Shown here: positions 8,116 to 15,322 of the stretch, piece after piece
How the letters are laid out: every line of letters starts with the position of its first letter
Numbering within the stretch: position 1 is the stretch's first letter
Assembly (NCBI GenBank): GCA_934371475.1
Contig: CAKRNX010000021.1
Location: 1-21,946 of the forward strand
Reading direction: 5' to 3'
Source: an uncultured Lachnospiraceae bacterium
GTDB lineage: Bacteria; Bacillota; Clostridia; Lachnospirales; Lachnospiraceae
Length of the DNA: 21,946 nt
Program-made: the position numbers and the translations under genes
Notes under the pieces: generated by a model
Database searches by the model: none
What the model was told of the DNA's origin: nothing
Seen by the model: only the letters and a program-made list of their open reading frames with translations

Positions 8116-8137
8116 TGTCCGGCATCGTGGTCGGACA
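8116..8137 (-). promoter_or_regulatory. Hairpin in the leader of the membrane-protein gene
   Basis: TGTCCG (8116-8121) and CGGACA (8132-8137) form a perfect 6-bp stem about 20 bases upstream of the start codon at 8095, just before the ribosome binding site. It may affect translation. No known riboswitch is recognised. Confidence 0.3.
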
Positions 8138-8254
8138 GAATCCGGCGGGCGAAAACGGACTATTGCACTATATTTTAGCATCCTTTCCGGGAAAGCGCAA
8201 CAGAAATTGGATGATTGAGAACACAAAAAAGTACGAAAAATAATGAGCTTTCGG

Positions 8255-8283
8255 GTGGCAAAATGATAAAGATGTGATATACT
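8255..8283 (+). promoter_or_regulatory. Candidate promoter of the foldase lipoprotein gene
   Basis: TATACT (8278-8283) is preceded by TGA, making an extended -10, and GTGGCA (8255-8260) lies 17 bases upstream as a weak -35. The leader to the ATG at 8394 is about 100 bases. The 8126-8254 stretch holds no gene. Confidence 0.55.
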
Positions 8284-8393
8284 GGATAAATAGTGGGTCT
8301 CAGAGTGAAAGTGTGAAGAGAAGAACTCGGGATCAAAGCTTTTGTTTGAGGGAATAAAGGCTGTGGAAAATAAATTTGAGAGGATATAACGAA

Positions 8394-9848
8394 ATGAAGA
8401 AGAAAGTATTACTTGCAATTCTGCTGGGAAGCGCATGCCTGGCAGCGACCGGATGCTCAAGCAAGAGCACTGAGACAGAGAAAAAAGCACAGACTGAGGC
8501 TGCAACCGAGGTTAAGACAGAGGCAGCGACCGAAGCTAAAACCGAGGCACAGACAGAAGCTGCTGAGAGCAGCGCGACTGCTGAGACTGAGATTGAGACT
8601 AAGACCGGTGCGGCGGATGAGACAGAGACGGAGACTGAGGCTGCATCAGAGAATGCTACAGAGGCTCTGAGTGAGGCTGCTGATGCTGCAGAGGCTGAGG
8701 CAGAAGAGGAAGAGCTTGGCGAAAGACCGGATTATAAGGCGCTGGATTATGTGACTCTTGGCGAGTACAAGGGGCTGCAGGTGACAGTAGCTCCGGTTCA
8801 GGAAGTGACAGACGAGGATGTCAAGGCTACCGAAGAAGCTGCCATCAAAAATGCAGAATTGTACGAGGAGCGGACGGAAGGTACCGTTAAAGAAGGCGAT
8901 ATCGTCAATATTGATTATGAAGGCAAGAAAGACGGCGTGGCATTTGACGGCGGCACCGCACAGGGTTACAACCTGGAGATCGGTTCCGGCACATTTATCG
9001 ACGGTTTTGAAGAGGGCCTGATCGGTGTGAAAGTCGGCGATACCGTAGATCTGGATCTGACATTCCCGGAGAACTATCAGAGCGAAGATCTGGCAGGACA
9101 GGCTGTCGTATTTACCGTAAAGGTGAATGCGATTGAAGTCGTTCCGGAGAAGATCACGGATGATATGGCAAACCAGCTGAGCAGCGGTGAGTACACTACT
9201 GCTGAAGAGTATGAGCAGTCTATCAGAGACACTCTGGCAGCCAATTATCAGAAAACCTACGAAAACTCAATTTACAATGATCTGATGACACAGCTGTACA
9301 ATCTCTGCACCATCAACGAGTATCCGCAGGATCTGGTAGACTACGGAAAAGCTTCTATGAAAAAGACATATACCTCTTATGCAGAGGCATACGGCATGAG
9401 CTTCACAGATTTCATCTCCGGATATTTCGGAATGGATGAAGAGACATTTGACAGTACCTGTGAGGAGTATGTAAAACAGACACTGCAGCAGGAGCTGATC
9501 CTGAAAGCGATTGCAGAGCAGGAAGAATTCACAGTCAGCGATGAAGATTATCAGACAGGCTGCGAGAGATACATGGAAAACCAGGGTTACAGTTCTGTAG
9601 AAGATCTGGAAGAAGCATACGGCGAAGCAACGATCCGCATGAGCGTACTGCTTGACAAGACTCTGGATTTTGTAAGAGACAACGCAATAATTACCGAGTC
9701 TGAGGAAACTGAGGCAGAAACAGAGGCTTCCACAGAAGAGGTGACGGAAGCAGCTGAGACAGAGGCTTCCACGGAAGCGGCTACCGAGGCAGAAACAGAA
9801 GCAGCTACCGAAGCGGCAGAGACTGAGACAGAAACTGACGCTGAATAA
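8394..9848 (+). CDS. Secreted FKBP/trigger-factor-like peptidyl-prolyl isomerase lipoprotein
   Basis: A 484-residue lipoprotein. The signal peptide ends in a lipobox, LAATGC, with Cys21 as lipidation site. Residues about 23-110 are low complexity (TEAATEAKTEAQTEAAE and similar). A trigger-factor-type FKBP domain follows (about 160-255: EGDIVNIDYEGKKDG, GSGTFIDGFEEGLIG, VGDTVDLDLTFPENY), then a helical region like the trigger factor C-terminal chaperone domain (about 256-440). The last 40 or so residues are again Thr/Glu/Ala repeats. The ribosome-binding N-terminal domain of true trigger factor is missing, so this acts outside the membrane, presumably folding exported proteins. GAGAGGA at 8378-8384 supports the ATG at 8394. 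It is not the cytoplasmic tig gene. Confidence 0.88.
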   Translation: MKKKVLLAILLGSACLAATGCSSKSTETEKKAQTEAATEVKTEAATEAKTEAQTEAAESSATAETEIETKTGAADETETETEAASENATEALSEAADAAEAEAEEEELGERPDYKALDYVTLGEYKGLQVTVAPVQEVTDEDVKATEEAAIKNAELYEERTEGTVKEGDIVNIDYEGKKDGVAFDGGTAQGYNLEIGSGTFIDGFEEGLIGVKVGDTVDLDLTFPENYQSEDLAGQAVVFTVKVNAIEVVPEKITDDMANQLSSGEYTTAEEYEQSIRDTLAANYQKTYENSIYNDLMTQLYNLCTINEYPQDLVDYGKASMKKTYTSYAEAYGMSFTDFISGYFGMDEETFDSTCEEYVKQTLQQELILKAIAEQEEFTVSDEDYQTGCERYMENQGYSSVEDLEEAYGEATIRMSVLLDKTLDFVRDNAIITESEETEAETEASTEEVTEAAETEASTEAATEAETEAATEAAETETETDAE

Positions 9849-9865
9849 TCTTTTATAAGGGAAAA

Positions 9866-9913
9866 CAGCGGTTCCCGGCGCAGACTGCGGCAAGCAAGCG
9901 CCGGGAACTGTTG
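9866..9913. terminator. Long GC-rich hairpin between the lipoprotein and uracil permease genes
   Basis: CAGCGGTTCCCGGCGC (9866-9881) pairs with GCGCCGGGAACTGTTG (9898-9913): 16 bp including two G-T pairs, with a 16-base loop. On the plus strand there is no T-tract (GGATAAAATT follows), so it is either an imperfect terminator or a leader element of the permease. On the minus strand a TGTTTTCCC tract follows. No PyrR site is recognised. Confidence 0.55.
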
Positions 9914-9958
9914 GGATAAAATTAAAATGTTTCATACAAATCAAATGAGGAGGTCGTT

Positions 9959-11335
9959 ATGAACCAAGAACCAATTCGTGACGCCCGGAAACTGGGTGTC
10001 TCCAAAATGCTGATTTTAGGACTGCAGCATATGTTCGCCATGTTCGGAGCTACCATTCTGGTGCCGATTCTGGTCAACAGCTATTTTGCACAGGCCTGCG
10101 GCGAAGACATTACCAGAGGTCTGACGGTTGCAGTTACACTGTTTTGCGCAGGCTTCGGCACACTGTTTTTCCATGTATGCACCAAGATGAAGATTCCCGC
10201 ATTCCTGGGCTCTTCTTTCGCATTCCTGGGAGGATTTTCTACTGTTGCCAACTTAAACACCGGCATCTATGCAGGAATGTCTGCCAATGAAAAAGTTGGC
10301 TATGCCTGCGGCGGTGTAGTAGTAGCAGGTCTGCTGTACCTGATCCTGGCATTGGTTATCCGTCTGCTTGGCGTGAAACGCGTGATGCGTTATCTGCCGC
10401 CTGTTGTAACCGGCCCGGTGATCATCTGTATCGGTCTGAGTCTGGCAGGATCTGCAATTAATAACGCCAGCACCAACTGGCTTCTGGCTATCATTGCACT
10501 GGCAGTCATCATTATTTTCAATATCTGGGGCAAAGGAATGTTCAAGATTATCCCGATCCTGATGGGGGTTGTTGTTTCTTATGTGGCAGCTGTGATCATG
10601 AATGCCTGCGGCATCACCAATCCGGATGGAAGTGCCATCCTGAATTTTGCCTCTGTCTCTTCTGCAGGATGGGTAGGACTTCCGCCTTTCCAGATCTGCA
10701 AATTTGACGTAACAGCTGTTCTGGTTATGGCTCCGATTGCCATCGCTACTATGATGGAGCATGTGGGAGATATCTCCGCAATTTCCGCTACAGTCGGTGA
10801 GAACTATCTGGCTGATCCGGGACTTCACAGAACTCTGGTCGGCGATGGTCTGGCAACTGCCATGGCAGGTTTCATCGGCGGACCGGCCAATACCACTTAC
10901 GGTGAGAACACAGGTGTGCTGGAGCTGAGTAAAGTATATGATCCGCGTGTGATCCGTATCGCAGCTGCATTTGCCATCATTGTCAGCTTTATCCCTAAGG
11001 TATCCGCAATCATCAGTACCATGCCGGCTGCCATTATTGGCGGTGTGAGCTTTATGCTTTACGGTATGATTTCCGCAATCGGTGTGCGTAACGTGGTAGA
11101 GAACAAGGTAGACCTGACAAAATCTCGCAACCTGATCATTGTAGGTGTCATCTTCGTATGCGGTCTGGGATTTGGAAACGGTATCACTTTCACAGTTGCA
11201 GGAACAAGCATCACACTGACTGCACTGGCTATCGCAGCAATCGCAGGTATCGTTCTGAACATCATCCTGCCGGGCAACGATTACGAGTTCGGCGTAAATA
11301 AAGAAGGAGACCAGAACAGAGGTATCCATCAGTAG
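9959..11335 (+). CDS. uraA: Uracil permease (NCS2 nucleobase:cation symporter)
   Basis: A 458-residue polytopic membrane protein of the UraA/PyrP branch of NCS2, importing uracil with protons. It starts with the characteristic first helix (GLQHMFAMFGATILVPILV). The two substrate-site signatures are present: MMEHVGDISAISA, matching the Glu/His helix of UraA, and GGPANTTYGENTGVLELSKVYDPRVI, whose Glu in TYGENTG binds the base. About 14 hydrophobic segments are visible and the length is normal. GAGGAGG lies a few bases before the ATG. It is a single gene followed by a good terminator; the leader holds the 9866-9913 hairpin. A purine or xanthine substrate is less likely given the TYGENTG motif. 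Confidence 0.92.
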   Translation: MNQEPIRDARKLGVSKMLILGLQHMFAMFGATILVPILVNSYFAQACGEDITRGLTVAVTLFCAGFGTLFFHVCTKMKIPAFLGSSFAFLGGFSTVANLNTGIYAGMSANEKVGYACGGVVVAGLLYLILALVIRLLGVKRVMRYLPPVVTGPVIICIGLSLAGSAINNASTNWLLAIIALAVIIIFNIWGKGMFKIIPILMGVVVSYVAAVIMNACGITNPDGSAILNFASVSSAGWVGLPPFQICKFDVTAVLVMAPIAIATMMEHVGDISAISATVGENYLADPGLHRTLVGDGLATAMAGFIGGPANTTYGENTGVLELSKVYDPRVIRIAAAFAIIVSFIPKVSAIISTMPAAIIGGVSFMLYGMISAIGVRNVVENKVDLTKSRNLIIVGVIFVCGLGFGNGITFTVAGTSITLTALAIAAIAGIVLNIILPGNDYEFGVNKEGDQNRGIHQ

Positions 11336-11344
11336 TAATGACAG

Positions 11345-11382
11345 AAAACCGCTCAGGATCGTACAGGTCGGGGCGGTTTTTT
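11345..11382 (+). terminator. Intrinsic terminator of the uracil permease gene
   Basis: AAAACCGCTC (11345-11354) pairs with GGGCGGTTTT (11371-11380), with one T-G pair, and the T-tract runs to 11382. Repeat copy 2 starts two bases further on. Confidence 0.85.
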
Positions 11383-11383
11383 A

Positions 11384-11552
11384 TTTCACAGGAAATTGCG
11401 TCCTGTGAAAGAAAAAGCCTCCGGCAAGATGCGCAGCTCGCAGAGAAGAAGCCTGCTCGCGCGCGGAACAAAAGCTGTGCTGTCAAAGTTGCAGCCCGCG
11501 AGGTGTGCGAAGCACACTTTTGTTTTTTCACAGGAAATTGCGCCCTGTGAAA
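11384..11552. repeat. Dispersed modular repeat, copy 2 (complete, both flanking palindromes)
   Basis: The left palindrome is 11384-11410 (TTTCACAGG ... CCTGTGAAA around AAATTGCGT), the core is 11415-11524 (110 bp), and the right palindrome is 11526-11552, the same 27-mer with one base changed. The core contains AACAAAAG with CTTTTGTT, TGTGCT with AGCACA, and the alternative terminator-like hairpin GTGTGC-GAA-GCACAC. CTCGCG can pair with CGCGAG; in copy 1 that partner is CGCGGG, keeping the pair as a T-G wobble. It occupies nearly all of the space between the permease and the acetyltransferase genes. Confidence 0.88.
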
Positions 11553-11602
11553 TTTGGGGAGAAGCAAAATAACAGAAATCAAATTTGGAGAGGATCGACT
11601 TT

Positions 11603-12160
11603 ATGATGAAAACAGAGAGATTATTGCTGCGAAAATGGATGGAAACAGATGCGGAGAGCCTGTTTGAATCGGCAAAAGATGCGGAGGTTGGACCTGCTGC
11701 GGGATGGCCGCCGCATCAATCGGCAGAAGAGAGCCTTGCCGTGATCAGAAATGTGTTCAATGGTGCGGAATGTTATGCGGTCTGTGAAAAAGAGAACGGA
11801 AAAGCGATAGGCGCGGTGGAACTCAAATTAAATGGACATACCAATATGACAGCGCGCGATGACGAGTGTGAATTAGGTTACTGGCTGGGCAAAGCGTTTT
11901 GGGGAAAAGGCTATATGCCGGAAGCTGCTGCTGAACTCATGCGCCATGGATTTGAGGAGCTCGGGATGAATACAATCTGGTGCGGATATTATGAAGGCAA
12001 CCAAAAATCCAGAAGAGTGCAGGAAAAGCTCGGGTTTCTGTATCATCATACGTGCGAGGATGTTCCGGTATCTTTATTGAATGAAGTGCGGGTTGAGCAT
12101 ATAAATATAATGACGAAAGAACGCTGGGAGGAGCTGCATTGCGGAGAAAAAAACTTATAA
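11603..12160 (+). CDS. GNAT family N-acetyltransferase (RimJ/RimL-like)
   Basis: A 185-residue acetyl-CoA-dependent acetyltransferase. The N-terminus has the RimJ/RimL-type opening MKTERLLLRKWMETDAESLF. The acetyl-CoA-binding motif A is ELGYWLGKAFWGKGYMPEAA, and YYEGNQKSRRVQEKLGF is the typical motif B. The substrate could be a protein N-terminus, an aminoglycoside or a small amine; the sequence does not decide. GGAGAGG at 11587-11593 points to the ATG at 11603, with an adjacent ATG at 11606; an upstream TTG at 11585 overlaps that ribosome binding site and is unlikely. It stands alone after repeat copy 2, with no obvious promoter of its own between the repeat and the start codon. Confidence 0.87.
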   Translation: MMKTERLLLRKWMETDAESLFESAKDAEVGPAAGWPPHQSAEESLAVIRNVFNGAECYAVCEKENGKAIGAVELKLNGHTNMTARDDECELGYWLGKAFWGKGYMPEAAAELMRHGFEELGMNTIWCGYYEGNQKSRRVQEKLGFLYHHTCEDVPVSLLNEVRVEHINIMTKERWEELHCGEKNL

Positions 12161-12279
12161 AAATCCTTATGAACTTGCAGAGAATATATCAGATACGTTT
12201 ACCGGCATTGATTTATATGGTGAATCTGACTGCAAAAAAAAACAGGACAGGGAGTTTCGGCAATGTTTTTATTTTGAAT

Positions 12280-12339
12280 AAAGTCCTTTCCGGACAGAAC
12301 GGGTGAGCATGATCCCCGGACTGACGGGAGGGACTTTTT
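12280..12339 (+). terminator. Candidate terminator downstream of the acetyltransferase gene
   Basis: AAAGTCC (12280-12286) pairs with GGACTTT (12331-12337), followed by TT. An inner CGGG/CCCG helix (12300-12318) could stack inside the 44-base loop. The long loop lowers confidence. Confidence 0.4.
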
Positions 12340-12376
12340 GTGTAAAAGGAAACGGCTGATGCAGCCAGCTCACAGC

Positions 12377-12396
12377 AGGAATGCCGGGGCATTCCT
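12377..12396. repeat. Perfect AGGAATGCC palindrome
   Basis: AGGAATGCC, GG, GGCATTCCT: a 9-bp perfect stem with no T-tract on either strand. Related sequence occurs in other gaps of this window: the hairpin at 15230-15255, TTCAAGAATGCC at 5128-5139, and TTCAAGAATG at 7536-7545. All four sites are intergenic, suggesting a second small repeat family. Confidence 0.5.
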
Positions 12397-12509
12397 GAAT
12401 GAAATACTGTACATAGGTCAAATGGATATTCGTAATTGAAGAAGGAACCTTGCCTGATTTAGCTAAACAGACTAAAAGTACGCACATACTAGCGTTATAT
12501 CAGACATAA

Positions 12510-12535
12510 TATAAAATATAGAGGGGTATTTTATA
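12510..12535. promoter_or_regulatory. AT-rich inverted repeat upstream of the ABC operon (possible operator)
   Basis: TATAAAATA (12510-12518) and TATTTTATA (12527-12535) are perfect 9-bp arms separated by 8 bases (TAGAGGGG), about 58 bases upstream of the candidate -35. It could be an activator or repressor site, or a decayed hairpin. Confidence 0.4.
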
Positions 12536-12592
12536 TAAAATGAAATGAAAATGCATAAAAAACCCCCGGTAAAACCAAAATTTCTCAACCTG

Positions 12593-12619
12593 TTGCACAA
12601 AACATAAACGGCGTATGAT
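12593..12619 (+). promoter_or_regulatory. Candidate promoter of the ABC transporter operon
   Basis: TTGCAC (12593-12598) and TATGAT (12614-12619) are separated by 15 bases, shorter than ideal, which fits a regulated promoter. The leader is about 40 bases and carries a GGGGGGA ribosome binding site before 12664. Confidence 0.45.
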
Positions 12620-12663
12620 ATCAGCATAAGAAAAAAGAAGACAAGCTGAACGGGGGGAAATAT

Positions 12664-14172
12664 ATGAATGAAGTCATTGTCTCCATGAACCATATAAGTA
12701 AGAGCTTTCCGGGCGTGAAAGCGCTGGATGACGTTCACTTTGAGCTGCGTTCCGGAGAGGTGATGGCGCTGCTGGGAGAGAATGGAGCCGGGAAGTCCAC
12801 GCTGATGAAAATTCTCAGTGGTGTGTACACCAGAGATGATGGTACAATGAGTATATTTGGAAAGGAATATGATAACCTGACGCCAAAACAGGCGCAGGAG
12901 GCAGGAGTGGCGATCATCCATCAGGAACTGAATATGTGCAGACATCTGTCAGTGACAGAAAACATGTTCCTGGGACGGGAAATGGTCGGGAAGATGACAC
13001 TGGATAACCGGAAAATGCGGCAGGAGGCCAGGCGGATCCTGGATGATCTGAAGATCGATATCGATCCTGATCAGATCGTGGGAGATCTTCCGGTATCAAA
13101 GCAGCAGATGGTGGAAATTGCCAAGGCGTTGTCTATCAAGGCAAAGATCCTGATTATGGACGAGCCTACTTCAGCGCTGACTGCCAAGGAGATTGAGGAT
13201 CTGTTCCGGATTATCCGCAAACTGAAGGCAGAGGGATGTGGAATTGTCTATATTTCACACCGGCTGGAAGAGCTGGCAGAGATTGTGGACCGGGTGACGA
13301 TCATGCGGGATGGCCAGTATATCACGGACGGCAATTTTGCAGATATGACGATGGATCAGATCATTACGAATATGGTGGGCCGTGAGATTAAAGAGAAGTT
13401 TCCCAGAGTATCCTGTGAAAAAGGAAAAAAGATTTTTGAAGTAAAAAATCTGAATGCGGGAAAAATGGTGCGTGATATTAATTTCTCTCTGTATGAGGGA
13501 GAGATTGTAGGATTTGCAGGTCTGATGGGCGCAGGAAGAACGGAGACAACGAGAGCGATCTTCGGAGCGGATCCTAAGGACAGCGGAGATATTTATCTGG
13601 ATGGACAGAAGATTGAGATCAGCTGCCCGATGGATGCGATCCGGCACGGCGTGGTGCTGGCTCCGGAGGACCGGAAAAAAGACGGGCTGTGTATCAAGCT
13701 GAGTATCCGCCAGAATCTGACACTGCCAAATCTGGATATGATCTGTAATAAAATTGGTGTGATCAACAGTGCAAGGGAAGACCAGCTCTGTGAAGAGGCG
13801 GTGAAAAATCTGCGGATCAAGACGCCGAATGTGGAGATCGACTCCGGCAATCTTTCCGGAGGAAACCAGCAGAAGGTTGTTGTGGGAAAATGGCTGGCAA
13901 GAAATTCAAGGGTTGTGATTTTTGATGAACCGACCAGAGGTATCGATGTAGGTGCCAAGGTAGAGATCTATAACCTGATGAATGAGCTGAAAAAACAGGG
14001 GATTGCAGTCATGTTTGTATCTTCCGAGATGCCGGAAGTAATGGGAATCGCGGACAGGATCATTGTTATGTGCGACGGGCGGATCACCGGCGAGCTGGAG
14101 GCTGGGGAAGCGACCCAGAATAAGATACTAACCATGGCGACAGCCTTTGAAAATAAGAAAAATGTGGGGTAA
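12664..14172 (+). CDS. Sugar ABC transporter ATP-binding protein (RbsA/MglA type)
   Basis: A 502-residue fusion of two ABC ATPase halves, the form used by ribose/galactose/xylose-class (CUT2) importers. The first half has Walker A GENGAGKS (residues 38-45), signature PVSKQQMVEIAKAL, and Walker B LIMDEPTSAL. The second half has a degenerate Walker A (GLMGAGRTETTRAIFG), as is normal in this family, then LSGGNQQK (about 397-404) and FDEPTRGID (about 420-428). It energises uptake through the permease encoded 15 bases downstream. The order ATPase, permease, binding protein matches rbsACB, but there is no rbsD or kinase, so the sugar is not assigned. Confidence 0.93.
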   Translation: MNEVIVSMNHISKSFPGVKALDDVHFELRSGEVMALLGENGAGKSTLMKILSGVYTRDDGTMSIFGKEYDNLTPKQAQEAGVAIIHQELNMCRHLSVTENMFLGREMVGKMTLDNRKMRQEARRILDDLKIDIDPDQIVGDLPVSKQQMVEIAKALSIKAKILIMDEPTSALTAKEIEDLFRIIRKLKAEGCGIVYISHRLEELAEIVDRVTIMRDGQYITDGNFADMTMDQIITNMVGREIKEKFPRVSCEKGKKIFEVKNLNAGKMVRDINFSLYEGEIVGFAGLMGAGRTETTRAIFGADPKDSGDIYLDGQKIEISCPMDAIRHGVVLAPEDRKKDGLCIKLSIRQNLTLPNLDMICNKIGVINSAREDQLCEEAVKNLRIKTPNVEIDSGNLSGGNQQKVVVGKWLARNSRVVIFDEPTRGIDVGAKVEIYNLMNELKKQGIAVMFVSSEMPEVMGIADRIIVMCDGRITGELEAGEATQNKILTMATAFENKKNVG

Positions 14173-14187
14173 TGGAGGGGAAGAGAA

Positions 14188-15201
14188 ATGAATAAGACAC
14201 AGCAAAATCCGGTAAAAAAATTACTGGGAATCCGGGGAATGGGAGCAGCGCTGACCGCTTTTGTCGGCCTGGTGATTATCTATATTGCGTTCGGACTGAT
14301 TAATCCGGCAGTATTTTCCGGTCAGAATATTCTGAACCTGCTCCGTTCCATGTCAAAGTATCTGCTGATCGGTATTGCGCAGAGCTACGTGCTGATCACA
14401 GGAAATATTGATCTGTCAATCGGATCCATGGTTGGCATGAGCGCCATGATTTCTGCGACGCTGATGACCAGGGGCATCAATCCGGTACTTGCAATTCTGG
14501 TGGCGCTGCTGTGCTGCCTGGCAATCGGAGTCGTGAACGGATATCTGGTAGGCAAATTCAAGCTGCCGCCGTTCATCGCCACACTTGGCACGATGTTTGT
14601 AGCAAGAGGTATTGCCTACATGGTAAACGGCAACCGCAATACAGATGCGATTGCCAGCGGAGTCGGCAAAGATACGGCTGACAAATTCCAGAATATTTTC
14701 TACTACGGAAAGACACTGGGAATTTACAATACATTCTGGATTGCCATCATCGTATTTATCATTTTCTTCTTTGTACTTTCAAAGACAAGGACAGGACGTC
14801 ATATTTACGCGATAGGTTCAAATGTGGATGCAGCCAAGCTCTCAGGCGTGGATGTGGTGGCAACCACAATCAAGACATACCTGGTCAGCGCAATCTGTTC
14901 CTGTCTGGTAGGACTGATCCTGTGTGCGCAGGCTGGTATGGGAAATATGGAAGCCGGAAATATGTATGAGATGTACGGTGTAGCCGCAGGCGTAATCGGA
15001 GGTGTTTCCCCCCTTGGTGGAACTGGTATCCTGCTCGGTACGCTGGCAGGTGCGGCAGTATGGCAGACACTGGAGAACGGTCTGAATATGATCGGCGCAC
15101 AGGTCGGCATTCAGCGTGTTGTGATCGGTGTGATCGTAGTAGTAGCAGTCCTGCTGGATGTGGTAGTACGAAACGGAAAATTCGGCAGACATAAAAAATA
15201 A
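14188..15201 (+). CDS. Sugar ABC transporter permease (RbsC type)
   Basis: A 337-residue integral membrane protein of the BPD_transp_2 family with about 8-10 hydrophobic helices. Family landmarks are GNIDLSIGSMVGMSAM (about residues 71-86), KLPPFIATLGTMFVARGIAYM, KTRTGRHIYAIGSN (the cytoplasmic loop that contacts the ATPase), and GVSPLGGTGILLGTLAGAAV. The protein presumably forms a homodimer with the double ATPase. The start at 14188 has GGAGGGGAAGAG upstream and follows the ATPase stop by 15 bases, implying co-translation. The 121-base gap after it contains two hairpins, likely to set the relative mRNA level of the binding protein. Substrate is unknown. Confidence 0.92.
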   Translation: MNKTQQNPVKKLLGIRGMGAALTAFVGLVIIYIAFGLINPAVFSGQNILNLLRSMSKYLLIGIAQSYVLITGNIDLSIGSMVGMSAMISATLMTRGINPVLAILVALLCCLAIGVVNGYLVGKFKLPPFIATLGTMFVARGIAYMVNGNRNTDAIASGVGKDTADKFQNIFYYGKTLGIYNTFWIAIIVFIIFFFVLSKTRTGRHIYAIGSNVDAAKLSGVDVVATTIKTYLVSAICSCLVGLILCAQAGMGNMEAGNMYEMYGVAAGVIGGVSPLGGTGILLGTLAGAAVWQTLENGLNMIGAQVGIQRVVIGVIVVVAVLLDVVVRNGKFGRHKK

Positions 15202-15229
15202 ATATCTGAGTACAAAACAGATTGAAACA

Positions 15230-15279
15230 TTCAAGAATGCCGGAGCATTCCTGAAAAATGAACTAAACCGCGAAAGCGG
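15230..15279 (+). promoter_or_regulatory. Two hairpins between the permease and binding-protein genes
   Basis: The first is TTCAAGAATGC (15230-15240), CGGA, GCATTCCTGAA (15245-15255), with one mismatch. The second is CCGC-GAAA-GCGG (15268-15279) with a GNRA-type loop. Neither has a T-tract, so they are more likely mRNA-stability or processing elements than terminators. The first belongs to the AGGAATGCC repeat group. Confidence 0.5.
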
Positions 15280-15322
15280 ATAGTAAATAAAAAACATTAT
15301 ATGTATTTAGGAGGGTTAAAAA

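Larger units (their letters stand above)
12161..12663. other. 500-base stretch with no convincing gene; hairpins and leader of the ABC operon
   Basis: It holds an A-tract near 12235, a candidate terminator (12280-12339), a perfect palindrome (12377-12396), an AT-rich 9-bp inverted repeat (12510-12535) and a candidate promoter (12593-12619). Two short open frames exist: a TTG-started frame from 12139 to about 12306 with GGAGGAG before it, and a startless 46-codon frame from 12141. A 72-codon minus-strand frame spans 12269-12487. None has recognisable protein features. Remnants of a decayed gene or an intergenic repeat are possible. Confidence 0.5.

Noticed and set aside
10253..11329. 358-codon minus-strand open frame antisense to the uracil permease
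   Set aside because: Its composition (very rich in Asp, His, Cys, Gln) is that of the reverse of a membrane protein gene; the permease motifs are unambiguous.
11384..11552. CRISPR-like or integron attC-like reading of the alternating palindrome/core units
   Set aside because: There are too few units, the cores are the same rather than unique spacers, no cas or integrase gene is present, and the core does not match the attC end consensus.
12269..12487. 72-codon minus-strand open frame between the acetyltransferase and ABC genes
   Set aside because: No ribosome binding site or protein features were seen, and it runs through a hairpin and palindrome; treated as non-coding.
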